A stretch of 64,000 nucleotides of DNA from Ponticaulis sp. Its GTDB lineage: Bacteria > Pseudomonadota > Alphaproteobacteria > Caulobacterales > Hyphomonadaceae. Below the pieces are notes generated by a model. The model saw only the letters and a program-made list of their open reading frames with translations. It made no database searches and had not been told where the DNA came from. The stretch covers positions 310,001-374,000 of the forward strand of contig NZLU01000017.1 in assembly GCA_002692725.1 (NCBI GenBank), read 5' to 3'. Made by a program: the position numbers and the translations under genes. How positions within the stretch are numbered: position 1 is the first letter of the stretch; the number at the start of each line of letters is the position of its first letter. Below are positions 16,856 through 25,395 of the stretch, in pieces.

Positions 16856-17923
16856 TTATGGCTGGGTGCCTCCGGCATTACCGGCTGCAGCCAAAGCCGC
16901 TTCACTCTCTTTGCGGCGTGCGCCTGCAAGAATGCCTGGAAGAGAGTGGTTACCCTCATGGCAAGCATACTCGTAGATCGGCTGATCGGACAGCTTCATT
17001 GGCATTTCAGCTTTCCAGGTCTGCGTGAACAGGTCCGGATCGGTCACTGAGAATTCATAGAACATGGTGTCATCAGCGACGCGCGTAAAGCGTTCTTCCA
17101 CCAGTGTATCTTCCTGAAGATAGAAACGCTGCGCCTGAGATGACCGCTGATTCACATCCGGGTGGAAGTTCGTGGTCTCGACAACCAGCGTGTCACCTTC
17201 CCAGCGACCAATCGAATCGCCCATCCACAAATCCATGGAGTCTTCGCGGTGCTCAGCATTCATACGAACGATGCGGGCATTATGATTCATCTCAACCAGA
17301 ATGGAGATGGTCTCGCCATTCGGATCCTGGAAGAACTGAACATGGTTGTTGTAAAGCACGTTCAGCATTGGTGGAATGCCGGTTGAGCCATAGCCCACTG
17401 TGCAGCGCTCAGCGGCAGAGCGGTTTTCCGGGTTGTCGTAATTGTGCCAGGCGAGGGCAACAGCCTCTTCCATTTCGGCACGACCCTCTTCGCTGTATGG
17501 CAGCTGGCCATCAGCCGGGTCGACAATCCATGACGAGCGATACTCACCATTCACAACGCCGAGGCCATCGCCTGCGTCGATATAGAACGCGTTGTATCCA
17601 CCTGGGTTAGAGCCGGCTGGTGGTGCCGGCGCGTTTGGATCGGTCGGGGCGTTGCTCGCTTCACGACGTGCCGCAGCGGACTGGGCAATTGCCTGTGCCT
17701 GCTCTGGTGGAACCACCAGGCCTTCAAAGTTTGCCGGGCGATCGATGCCGGTCATGCTTGACTGATCCCAAACGCCTGAGAAATCGGGCGTGCCATCAGA
17801 CAGGCGCGGTGGTTCGTAGTTTGGATCCCATGGCTCTGGAGCATTTGCCGCCAGGGCTGATGCGCCTGTGAGAACCATGACGCTGGCGCTGACGGCCAGA
17901 CATTTCTTAAGCAGTGAAGTCAT
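16856..17923 (-). CDS. Exported protein, tandem family member C (divergent)
   Basis: The 355-residue protein has a signal peptide (cleavage near ALAAN). It keeps the family frame, but several blocks differ: the GVW segment reads FSGVWDQSSMTGIDRP instead of SKxSLTxLER, the first Cys block is ERCTVGYGSTGIPP, and the loop before VEMNHNAR has an insertion (FFQDPNGETISI). The WEGDTLVVET core, RFTRVADD and YACHEGNHSLPG are kept. This suggests an older duplication or altered ligand. AGGAGAG lies upstream of the ATG. It is followed closely by member B. Confidence 0.82.
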   Translation of the reverse strand: MTSLLKKCLAVSASVMVLTGASALAANAPEPWDPNYEPPRLSDGTPDFSGVWDQSSMTGIDRPANFEGLVVPPEQAQAIAQSAAARREASNAPTDPNAPAPPAGSNPGGYNAFYIDAGDGLGVVNGEYRSSWIVDPADGQLPYSEEGRAEMEEAVALAWHNYDNPENRSAAERCTVGYGSTGIPPMLNVLYNNHVQFFQDPNGETISILVEMNHNARIVRMNAEHREDSMDLWMGDSIGRWEGDTLVVETTNFHPDVNQRSSQAQRFYLQEDTLVEERFTRVADDTMFYEFSVTDPDLFTQTWKAEMPMKLSDQPIYEYACHEGNHSLPGILAGARRKESEAALAAAGNAGGTQP

Positions 17924-18040
17924 TTTTCAACTCTCCTTCCTGAAACAGTGTAAATGAGATGGTTGAATTGTAATGCAGGCGCGAATTTCACGTTTGTGTG
18001 ATTGTTTCCTGTCATCCAATTCTGCTCTTCCTTATCGTTA

Positions 18041-19117
18041 TTATTGTGTGCCGGAGGATCGGCCGGATGCCGCTTCCGCGGCCTCGGCTTCTTCCCGGCG
18101 GGCACCTGCCAGAATACCGGGGAGCGAGTAATTCCCCTCATGACAGGCGTATTCATAGATCGGGCCCTCCGCCTTCCAGAGCGGCATTTCGCCTTTCCAG
18201 GGTTGGGTAAAGAGGTCCGGGTCGGTGACTGTGAATTCATAGAATATCACATCGTCAGCAACTCTGGTGAAGCGTTCTTCCACCACTGTATCCGGCTCAA
18301 GATACATAAAGTGACGGATTGCGCCGCGCATTGAGTGTTCCGGATGGAAATTGGTGGTTTCCACGACCAGCGTATCTCCTTCCCAATGTCCGATCGAATC
18401 TCCAAGCCATTGATGGAGATCATCCGTCCGGTATTCCCCGCCGAGGCGCACCATACGGGCATTATGGTTCATCTCGACGAGAATGGATACAACATCAGGC
18501 GCCTGAAAGAATTGAATATTATTGTTGTAGAGCACGTTCAGCATGGGCGGCGCGCCGGATGAGCCAAACCCGACCGTGCAGCGCTCGCCGGATGAGCGTT
18601 GTTCCGGGTGATCAGCACTGCCTGAACTTGCCCGACGCGCACGGTTCGCTCCGATGCGTTTCCGGCCATCTTCTGAATAAGGAAGTTTGCCGTCTGCCGG
18701 ATCGACCACCCATGACGAGCGATATTCGCCATTGATGACACCGTAATGCGTGCCGGGATCCATCCAGAATGTGTTGTAGGCTTCCACGCCCTGGCCTGCC
18801 TCGGGGGCGCCTTCATTCGGGTCGGTGGGAAGATTGGATGCCTCAGCCATTTGCGCATTCCGGCGCTCCAATCCCTGCGCAACCGCAGGCGGAATGACGA
18901 GTTCATCGAAATTATCGGGACGTTCAAGCGTGGTCAGGGATGATTTAGACCAGACGCCGTCGAAACTTGGGGTGCCATCGGGCATGCGTGGCGGCTCGTA
19001 ATCCGGATCCCATTTTTCCGGAGCCTGAATGGATTGGACATGAGCTGCGATTGGAGCTGCCAGAGACAGTCCCAGACAAAGCGCGCTTGCCAGCAATCGG
19101 TTTGAAAGTGTTTTCAC
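18041..19117 (-). CDS. Exported protein, tandem family member D
   Basis: This 358-residue protein starts with GTG at 19117, chosen because GGGGGAGGA sits seven bases before it; the upstream in-frame TTG at 19123 is too close to that site. The signal peptide is followed by WDPDYEPPRMPDG and the full family pattern: ERCTVGFGSSGAPP, VEMNHNARMVRL, GHWEGDTLVVET, YACHEGNYSLPG. A short insertion rich in Arg and Ser (RRASSGSADH) replaces the usual stretch before the first Cys block. It is 117 bp from member C. Confidence 0.82.
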   Translation of the reverse strand: MKTLSNRLLASALCLGLSLAAPIAAHVQSIQAPEKWDPDYEPPRMPDGTPSFDGVWSKSSLTTLERPDNFDELVIPPAVAQGLERRNAQMAEASNLPTDPNEGAPEAGQGVEAYNTFWMDPGTHYGVINGEYRSSWVVDPADGKLPYSEDGRKRIGANRARRASSGSADHPEQRSSGERCTVGFGSSGAPPMLNVLYNNNIQFFQAPDVVSILVEMNHNARMVRLGGEYRTDDLHQWLGDSIGHWEGDTLVVETTNFHPEHSMRGAIRHFMYLEPDTVVEERFTRVADDVIFYEFTVTDPDLFTQPWKGEMPLWKAEGPIYEYACHEGNYSLPGILAGARREEAEAAEAASGRSSGTQ

Positions 19118-19239
19118 GTGCAATCCTCCCCCTTTTATTCTGCCGTCACCATACCGGGGAGTCAGAGACTGGAAAATGGGCGCGAGGCGATCTCAATAAG
19201 AAGTGATCAAGAACCGCCGCGCCCATTTCAGGTTGAGAC

Positions 19240-20307
19240 TTATTTGCTACCGGAAGAAGCAGAGGCTGCAGCAGCTTCAGCTTCTTTACGGCGTGCACCG
19301 GCCAAAATGCCTGGAAGTGCATGATTGCCTTCATGGCAAGCATACTCGAAGATTTCCTCTTCGGTTTTCCAAAGCGGCATTTCGCCTTTCCAGGGTTGGG
19401 TGAAGAGGTCCGGGTCTGTGACGGTGAATTCATAGAAGATCACGTCATCGGCCACGCGTGTGAACCGCTCTTCGACCACGGAATCCGGCTGAAGATAAAC
19501 TTCATGGCGGATTGCCGTCCGCACCGAATTGTGCGGGTGGAAATTGGTGGTTTCTACCACGAGCGTATCACCATCCCAAGTGCCGATCGAGTCGCCCAGC
19601 CACTGATGATTGGTGTCGCCACGATGATCTTCATTTATGCGGATCATGCGGGCATTGTGGTTCATCTCCACGAGAATGGAGACCACTTCAGGGGCCTGGA
19701 AGAACTGGACGTGGTTATTGTAAAGCACGTTCAGCATTGGCGGAGCACCGGTCGAGCCGAAGCCCACTGTGCAACGCTCACCTGCAGAGCGGACTTCCGG
19801 ATCATCGAAATTGTTCCGCATATTTGCAACAGCCGCTTTGGCTTCTTCGCCACCAGCTTCGGTGTAAGGGATTTTGCCGTCGGCCGGATCTACAATCCAG
19901 GAGGACCGGATTTCACCGTCGACGACGCCGAAGCTTGTGCCCGGGTCCATCCAGAACGTGTTATAGCCGCCAACGCCGCCTCCGGCTTCCGGTGCACCGG
20001 CATTCGGATCTGACGGACGGTTCGCCGCTTCCATGGCGCGTTCCCGGCCGCTTTCAATCGCGGAGGCAACAGCTGGTGCAATGATCAGACCTTCAAATTG
20101 TGGGGTCCGCTCAAGCACGGTGAGGGAAGCTTTTGACCAGACTCCGGCAAAGCTCGGAGTGCCGTCAGGCAGGCGAGGGGGTTCGTAATTCGGGTCCCAT
20201 TTTTCCGGGCCCGCTGCCGGCGCAGTTTCCTGCGCGGCAGCGATTGGAGAAGAGAGGACCGCAAGACTGGCTGTCGCAGCCAGACAGATTTTCGTTAGAG
20301 AGGTCAT
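19240..20307 (-). CDS. Exported protein, tandem family member E
   Basis: The 355-residue protein has a signal peptide (cleavage near AAAQ). Family blocks are intact: WDPNYEPPRLPDG, SKASLTVLERTPQF, ERCTVGFGSTGAPP, FFQAPEVVSILVEMNHNAR, GTWDGDTLVVET (Asp replaces Glu in the WEGD core), RFTRVADD and YACHEGNHALPG. The ATG at 20307 has GAGGAG seven bases upstream; the frame continues 51 codons without another good site. It is 34 bases downstream of member F, so E and F are probably cotranscribed. Confidence 0.82.
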   Translation of the reverse strand: MTSLTKICLAATASLAVLSSPIAAAQETAPAAGPEKWDPNYEPPRLPDGTPSFAGVWSKASLTVLERTPQFEGLIIAPAVASAIESGRERAMEAANRPSDPNAGAPEAGGGVGGYNTFWMDPGTSFGVVDGEIRSSWIVDPADGKIPYTEAGGEEAKAAVANMRNNFDDPEVRSAGERCTVGFGSTGAPPMLNVLYNNHVQFFQAPEVVSILVEMNHNARMIRINEDHRGDTNHQWLGDSIGTWDGDTLVVETTNFHPHNSVRTAIRHEVYLQPDSVVEERFTRVADDVIFYEFTVTDPDLFTQPWKGEMPLWKTEEEIFEYACHEGNHALPGILAGARRKEAEAAAASASSGSK

Positions 20308-20341
20308 TAAATGTCTCCTCTTGCGGTGTGTGGGGGTGCTC

Positions 20342-21229
20342 TTAGTGAGCACCCGGCGCTTTGATCGGCTCCTGAAGAGGCTCTTTGCGCAGATGACCGT
20401 GCAGAAGCTCTTCCACGAAGGCCACGCAGTTGAAGTCCAGAATCTGAGCGTCTTCTTCAATCTGACGATACAGGATCAGAGAGATTGTGAAGGGTTCAGT
20501 GTAGGTTTCCGGCTCGGTGATCGTTGCTTCATAACGAACATGGTTCGCGTCGATCGGTGTAAAGCGCTCAACAACTTCAGCGCCGTAAGGCAGATAGTTG
20601 CCGGCACGATCGAGCCAGGTCTGACCGTTCTGATACTTCACTTCGATGACGAAAGTATCGCCATCCCAATAGCCCCAGGACTGACCCATCCAGCTATCGA
20701 GAGGTGCTTCGCCCGGATCTTCACCGAGGAAGACGTTACGAACAGCACCTGCATATTCAGACGCGATCAGCATCTGGCCTTGTTCTTCGTTCATGATGAT
20801 GCGGAACGGGAACGGCATATACATGACGCGCGGAACGCCAGGCTGGTAGCATTTGATGTTCGGATCGTTCTCAATCCAGTTGGACGCATACTCGTCACGG
20901 AGCTCGAGCGCTTCCGGCTTGTAGGGAATCTCGCCCGTGCTGACGACGCTTTCACCGGCGCGAACTGCACCCACGGCGCCGAGTGCCAGAACGCGGCGAT
21001 CCGGAACTGGACCATAAGGACCTTCGATGGTTTGAAGAGCAGGCTTGGCCGCGTGAGCTTCGATATCGTTATAAGCGGTGTTGGATGCTTTCCAAACGCC
21101 GTTCAGGTCAAACTTCTCCATTTTCGGAGCGGCCTGAGCTGTCGTTGTCGACGAGCTGACGGCACCTGGAGCGGCTGAGCAACCGGCCAACAGAGCGAGT
21201 GCCGCGCAAGCTGAAAATAATGTTTTCAT
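20342..21229 (-). CDS. Lipoprotein, distant tandem family member F
   Basis: The 295-residue protein differs from A-E in being a predicted lipoprotein (LALLAGC, Cys17) and in being shorter. The shared fold is visible in NGVWKAS, the Cys segment NIKCYQPGVPRVMYMPFPF, the SWGYWDGDTFVIEV core (equivalent to SIGxWEGDTLVVET), VVERFTPIDANHVRYEATITEP, and a final Cys in LDFNCVAF. It lacks the YACHEGN motif and instead ends in a helical, His-containing tail. GGGAGG lies seven bases before the start. As first gene of the leftward array it may be the membrane-anchored partner of the soluble members (inference). Confidence 0.8.
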   Translation of the reverse strand: MKTLFSACAALALLAGCSAAPGAVSSSTTTAQAAPKMEKFDLNGVWKASNTAYNDIEAHAAKPALQTIEGPYGPVPDRRVLALGAVGAVRAGESVVSTGEIPYKPEALELRDEYASNWIENDPNIKCYQPGVPRVMYMPFPFRIIMNEEQGQMLIASEYAGAVRNVFLGEDPGEAPLDSWMGQSWGYWDGDTFVIEVKYQNGQTWLDRAGNYLPYGAEVVERFTPIDANHVRYEATITEPETYTEPFTISLILYRQIEEDAQILDFNCVAFVEELLHGHLRKEPLQEPIKAPGAH

Positions 21230-21398
21230 ACAAATCCTCCCGTGAAAGACCAATCGTCTTTCCAAATCTTACCACTGAGCAGGAACACCTATCCGTGTTG
21301 TTTATTATTGTTATCGGATTTCCAGCCCCAGAATTCTTCATGATACCTGACTATACGGATGTCAAGTTCGCTTCGTTGGTGAACACCACCCTGTGAAC

Positions 21399-22742
21399 TC
21401 AGTCCCGGAGAGCGCCGTATACACCTTTGCGGCTCACGCCGCGTGGATCGAAATCCGAAGCCGGATTTCCTGACAATCGCTGGATCATTCCAACAAAATA
21501 GAGCTCTTTCACAGGGTCGATCCAGAACCATGTTCCGGCCGCTCCGCCCCAGTAGAAGCTACCTTCGCCCTGTTCACTTTCGGCAGCGACCGGATCGGTC
21601 ACAATTCCGAAATCAAGTCCGAAACCCTGTCCGGCGCCGCGACTGCGATCAGAATTTCCGGTCGACCAGATGGAGACACCTTCTGGCAGAACATCGGTGG
21701 CCATTAGCTCAATCGTTTCCGGCTCAACCAGTTTTTTGCCATTCCAGCTGCCACCATTGAGGAGCATCTGGCTGAAGTTCGCATAATCATCGAGGGTCAT
21801 GACGAGGCCGCCACCGCCTGACTCAAACGCAACCGTGTCTTTTCTGAAAGCGCGATTGTCGGCGTCGACTTTTACGAGTTTGCCGGCATCCCGGCTCCAA
21901 GTGAAGAGGTCGGAGAAACGATCATATTTGTCTTCAGGTACATAGAAAGCGGCATCTTCCATTTCGAGCGGGGTAAAAATGCGCTCATCCAGGAATTCGC
22001 CAAATTTCTGGCCGGAGAGTTTCTCGACGATATAACCCTGTATGTCGACGGAGATGCTGTAGAACCAGTCTTCGCCCGGCTGGAAGAGGAGCGGAATGTC
22101 CGCCACGCGTTCAATAAGCGTGTCCATATCCGGCGAGCGAAGCACGCCCTTGTCACGGAAGGCGGTGTTGGCCGGGTCTGTCCCGCCAAGCCCATAGGCA
22201 AAGCCGGCCGTGTGGCTCATCACTTCCCGCATGGTGGGCGGGCGATTGACGTTTACGAGCTTGGGCGATCCGTCTGCATTGGTGCCATCGAGCACTTTCA
22301 GGTCGGCAAATTCAGGCACATATTTCGTAACCGGATCATCCAGTTTCCACTTGCCCTCTTCCCAAAGCATCATCATGGCCACGCCCGTGATCGGCTTGGT
22401 CATGGAATAAACGCGAAAGATTGTATCTTCCGCGATCGGGTCCTGGGTTTCGAGTGATTTTACGCCGAAATAATTGCGGGCGATTTCCGTGTCACCGGCG
22501 ACCAGAATATAAGACAGGCCATAGACTTCCTCGTCCTCAACCGCCTTTTTCATCAGCGCGTCGAGTTCGGCCAGACCTGCGTCTGTAAACCGGGCTTCCT
22601 GATCGGAATAAGTCCATTCGACAGCCGATGCAGTGTCCCCTGCCGGATAAGTCGAGCAGGCGCTGACAGTCAGCAGCGCGCCGGCACAAATGGCTGACAG
22701 CAACCCTGTTTTCCAGTTACTGGACGGTTTCCCGGTGATCAT
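21399..22742 (-). CDS. Beta-lactamase-family serine hydrolase, predicted lipoprotein
   Basis: The 447-residue protein has a lipobox (LLTVSAC, Cys29) and the fold of class C beta-lactamase/esterase enzymes. The nucleophile motif is S113-M-T-K116. The second motif is Tyr-Ser in DWFYSISVD, and the third is WGGAAGT near the C-terminus in place of KTG. This set is typical of family VIII esterases and peptidase-like serine hydrolases rather than true antibiotic resistance. GGGAGG precedes the ATG by nine bases. It lies between the TetR gene and the six-member array on the same strand, so it may share the array's regulation; its substrate is unknown. Confidence 0.85.
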   Translation of the reverse strand: MITGKPSSNWKTGLLSAICAGALLTVSACSTYPAGDTASAVEWTYSDQEARFTDAGLAELDALMKKAVEDEEVYGLSYILVAGDTEIARNYFGVKSLETQDPIAEDTIFRVYSMTKPITGVAMMMLWEEGKWKLDDPVTKYVPEFADLKVLDGTNADGSPKLVNVNRPPTMREVMSHTAGFAYGLGGTDPANTAFRDKGVLRSPDMDTLIERVADIPLLFQPGEDWFYSISVDIQGYIVEKLSGQKFGEFLDERIFTPLEMEDAAFYVPEDKYDRFSDLFTWSRDAGKLVKVDADNRAFRKDTVAFESGGGGLVMTLDDYANFSQMLLNGGSWNGKKLVEPETIELMATDVLPEGVSIWSTGNSDRSRGAGQGFGLDFGIVTDPVAAESEQGEGSFYWGGAAGTWFWIDPVKELYFVGMIQRLSGNPASDFDPRGVSRKGVYGALRD

Positions 22743-22865
22743 TCGTATTGTCCTCCCACAGGCGCGATACCGCGCTCTATTCTTGTGGGAGTGTTAGAGC
22801 ACCATAAACAAACAGCGTCCAGCCAGTTCTCAGGCTTGTGATATTCCGTTTGTGTTGCAGGGGGT

Positions 22866-23498
22866 TCAGACCGCTTTGCGTTCCTGTTCGGGCTGTTTAA
22901 TCAGATGCGAAAACATATCGGTCGCAATGTCGATCACGCGCAAGGTTTCGGTTCTGATGTCGAGGTCTTTCTCGGCAAAATTCGACCGGACGAATGCGTT
23001 TCCGCCAACCAGCATACAGGCCACGAGGCGCGGCGTGGTTACGCCTTTCGCGTCCATCCCGAAATCCTGAGCGAGATGTTCTGTCAGGAGCGTCTCATAG
23101 CGATTGCGGATTTCCATGCTGGCACCGAGCACGGTCGGGGTCGAGAAATTGATCTTCAGGTGCAGGCGAAAAGTTTCGCGCTCTTCGAGGAGATGATCAA
23201 TCGTGTTCTCCATCCATTTCCGCCAGAACGCGAACGTATTTTGTGACGGGTCACGTTCTGCAATCGCTGTTTCGAACATGTCCAGCCAGTAGACATCGCC
23301 AGCCCGGGCCAGATCCTGCTTCGTACCGAAATGGCGATACAGCGTTTGAACGTGCAGCCCTGCAGCATGGGCGATTTCTTCCAGCGTGGTGTTGTCATAA
23401 CCTTGAGAGATGAAAAGCTGACGCGCCGCCCGGACCAGCTTATGGCGGGTCTCAAGTTTACGTTTAGTCCGCAGAGGAAACTTAGATTCCCGACTCAT
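22866..23498 (-). CDS. TetR/AcrR-family transcriptional regulator
   Basis: The 210-residue protein has a TetR N-terminal helix-turn-helix (ETRHKLVRAARQLFISQGYDNTTLEEIA, then GLHVQTLYRHFGTKQDL) and a helical ligand domain. I start it at the ATG at 23498; an in-frame TTG four codons earlier is possible. It is the upstream-most gene of the leftward group that runs through the serine hydrolase and the paralogue array, 123 bp before the hydrolase. It is therefore the likely local regulator, responding to an unknown small molecule (inference). Confidence 0.85.
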   Translation of the reverse strand: MSRESKFPLRTKRKLETRHKLVRAARQLFISQGYDNTTLEEIAHAAGLHVQTLYRHFGTKQDLARAGDVYWLDMFETAIAERDPSQNTFAFWRKWMENTIDHLLEERETFRLHLKINFSTPTVLGASMEIRNRYETLLTEHLAQDFGMDAKGVTTPRLVACMLVGGNAFVRSNFAEKDLDIRTETLRVIDIATDMFSHLIKQPEQERKAV

Positions 23499-23640
23499 TC
23501 CGACTACCAAACCATTGTGGGCGGCGTCGTGACTTCATAGGTAGAGCGCCGCACAAAATATACTTTACTATATACAACACAATACCGAATTGAGACGCAA
23601 CGCCTAAAGCTGTTCAGTTTTGGATGTTCTGCATTCGGAA

Positions 23641-23671
23641 GAAAAAATGGCGGTCGGTGGCCCGACCGCCA
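23641..23671 (-). terminator. Rho-independent terminator of the candidate ncRNA
   Basis: A perfect 10-bp GC-rich stem (23648-23657 with 23662-23671) has a four-base loop. The minus-strand RNA runs directly into TTTTTTC. No minus-strand protein gene ends nearby (the GGDEF gene stops 330 bases upstream), so it probably ends a separate transcript. Confidence 0.85.
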
Positions 23672-23850
23672 TAAGGTCTTCTGGGAAAGAAAAGACAGAC
23701 CCCTGAAATCCGAACGGATTGCCAGCGGCTGGCTTCGTATTCAGCAACCGGCTGAATACAACAGGGACAATCCATGACAGTTTGGCCCTGTATACTTGCG
23801 GTGAGCAGGAATATGAGGGGAGGCTCCCACCCACCGCTTAAGTAACCAAT
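23641..23850 (-). ncRNA. Candidate structured non-coding RNA
   Basis: Read on the minus strand, this stretch has a 6-bp outer stem near its 5' end (GCGGTG/CACCGC). A multibranch then closes by CCCTG/CAGGG (23762-23766 with 23701-23705) and contains three perfect hairpins: 23737-23759 (9 bp), 23721-23733 (5 bp) and 23707-23720 (6 bp). It ends in a 10-bp terminator hairpin and T6. A second CAGGG copy (23786-23790 on the plus strand CCCTG) can pair with the same CCCTG, so two exclusive folds are possible. It could be a trans-acting RNA, a 6S-like RNA, or a cis regulator; I do not recognise a known family. The 5' end is a guess. Confidence 0.5.
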
Positions 23851-23999
23851 CTCGAATTAACGATATGTCGGATCTATGAGGGATAACAATTGGTACGCGC
23901 ATTTGGGCGGCATTTAGCGCCTGCCTGCCTTTCTCTGCAGCAGGTGGCGGTTAATTCGAAGGATTTTGCTTAAAATCCGTGCGGGTCAGGACGATTAGG

Positions 24000-24740
24000 T
24001 CAGGCGCGAGACTTCTGACGGCGGGTTTTTTCCACAAACATGGCTTCGTCCGCACGCTCGATCAGATGCTCAGGTGATTCACTGGAACGCCATTGAATTG
24101 TCCCGCAGGAGACATCCAGTTGCAGGGGCTTGGCGCGATCGCCAAATTTCAGAGCGCGGACATCGGCACGTAATTCCTCGCCCTTGCGTTCACCAATTTC
24201 GACGCTCGCATTCAGGAGGAGAATGGCAAATTCATCCCCACCGAGCCGTCCGATCAGGTCAGACTGGCGCGTGTGGCGTTTCAGCACTTTGGCGAATTCA
24301 AGAAGGGCCTGATCGCCAGACGCATGACCGAGCGTGTCATTTAGTACCTTGAAGTGATCGAGATCCATATAAATCAGCGTCGCGGGCACATCATGGCGTT
24401 CACAGAACGACAATTGTCGCCCCAGTTCACGCACAAAAGCGCGCCGGTTATAGAGCGGCAGCAAGGCGTCCTGATCGGCGACATCCCGCGCGGAATTCAA
24501 TTCATCGCTGAGATCGCGAATGGTTTCGAGCAATTTCTGGCGTTCTGTCATCAGGCCTGCCAGAAGCCTTATTTGTTCGGTCGTCAGGTCACCGGCCGAC
24601 CAGCCGGCTGCTGACAGAAACGCCATCAGAGTTTCACGCGCCGTCCGCGCGCCGCCCAGCGCCGAGGCCGAACTGCCCGGATAAAGTTCCAGAATTTTGC
24701 CGGACGACCGGATATCCGAGTGCGCGGGAGGTCCGCTCAT
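24000..24740 (-). CDS. Diguanylate cyclase (GGDEF domain)
   Basis: The 246-residue protein makes the second messenger cyclic di-GMP. The C-terminal GGDEF domain (about 90-240) has the intact active site GRLGGDEF, the metal/substrate segment YMDLDHFKVLNDTLGHASGD, and an RxxD inhibitory site (RQSD) five residues before GGDEF. So it should be active and feedback-inhibited. The N-terminal part is helical with a coiled-coil-like stretch (LMTERQKLLETIRDLSDEL) and no recognised sensor domain. No membrane segment is seen, so it is cytoplasmic. It is divergent from purE with 166 bp between. Confidence 0.88.
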   Translation of the reverse strand: MSGPPAHSDIRSSGKILELYPGSSASALGGARTARETLMAFLSAAGWSAGDLTTEQIRLLAGLMTERQKLLETIRDLSDELNSARDVADQDALLPLYNRRAFVRELGRQLSFCERHDVPATLIYMDLDHFKVLNDTLGHASGDQALLEFAKVLKRHTRQSDLIGRLGGDEFAILLLNASVEIGERKGEELRADVRALKFGDRAKPLQLDVSCGTIQWRSSESPEHLIERADEAMFVEKTRRQKSRA

Positions 24741-24906
24741 TTCACCAATTCCTGAAAATTTTGCTCAGCATGTCAGGGCCATCTTAGCGATGTGTTAAAA
24801 TTAACGGGCTTTTTGATAATTTGTTAAGCACGTTTGAATGCGCAAATCGGCACTTGTCTGCGAAACCGAAATCAATAAGGTGTCCCTTTGCCGGAGCTCT
24901 TCAGAC

Positions 24907-25395
24907 ATGAATTCTGCGCCCAAAATTGGCATCATAATGGGCAGCCAATCCGACTGGCCCGTTCTTTCAGCCGCTCATGACCTGCTCGAAGAGCTGGAAG
25001 TCCCGCATGAGAGCAAGATTGTGTCGGCGCACCGCACGCCGGATCGCATGTATTCCTATGCCCGCCATGCCGACTCGCGCGGCATTCAGGTTATCATTGC
25101 CGGTGCGGGTGGGGCGGCACATTTGCCGGGTATGGTTGCCGCACTCACTCACCTTCCGGTGTTTGGCGTGCCGATGGAGAGCAAGGCGCTGAAGGGTATG
25201 GACAGCCTTCTGTCGATTGTTCAGATGCCGAAAGGCGTACCGGTTGGCACACTCGCCATTGGCGCCGCGGGCGCCGTCAACGCTGCTTTGCTGGCTGCCT
25301 CGGTGATCGGTCTGCAGGATGAGGGCGTCGCAACACGCCTGAAAGCCTGGCGCGCGGCGCAGACCGCTGCGGTTGCGGAACACCCCTCAGACTGA
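24907..25395 (+). CDS. purE: N5-carboxyaminoimidazole ribonucleotide mutase PurE
   Basis: PurE (162 aa) converts N5-CAIR to CAIR in purine synthesis. The N-terminal signature [13 protein letters not shown], then SAHRTPDRM and [11 protein letters not shown], are the class I PurE substrate-binding loops. The start is set at 24907 (MNSAPKIG), which gives the standard length; 23 additional upstream codons are open but do not look like PurE. The stop overlaps the purK start by one base (TGATG), so the two are coupled. Confidence 0.95.
   Translation: MNSAPKIGIIMGSQSDWPVLSAAHDLLEELEVPHESKIVSAHRTPDRMYSYARHADSRGIQVIIAGAGGAAHLPGMVAALTHLPVFGVPMESKALKGMDSLLSIVQMPKGVPVGTLAIGAAGAVNAALLAASVIGLQDEGVATRLKAWRAAQTAAVAEHPSD

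Larger units (their letters stand above)
23499..23999. other. 501-bp region without a protein gene; holds a structured RNA candidate
   Basis: The gap lies between the GGDEF gene (ending at 24000, leftward) and the TetR gene. The bases 23641-23850 contain several stem-loops and a terminator and are annotated separately. The stretch 23851-23999 is AT-richer and could hold the promoter and the GGDEF 3' end; I see no gene there. 23499-23600 probably carries the TetR promoter. Confidence 0.6.

Noticed and set aside
20321..21178. 285-codon plus-strand frame opposite array member F
   Set aside because: It mirrors the conserved family gene on the minus strand, which has a lipobox, ribosome site and family motifs.
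21399..22742. Antibiotic-resistance beta-lactamase
   Set aside because: The third motif is WGGAAGT rather than KTG and the context is a secreted-protein locus; an esterase or peptidase-like role is more likely.
23604..23834. 76-codon minus-strand frame over the structured region
   Set aside because: The region is dominated by perfect hairpins and a terminator, and the peptide has no coding character. It is better explained as RNA.
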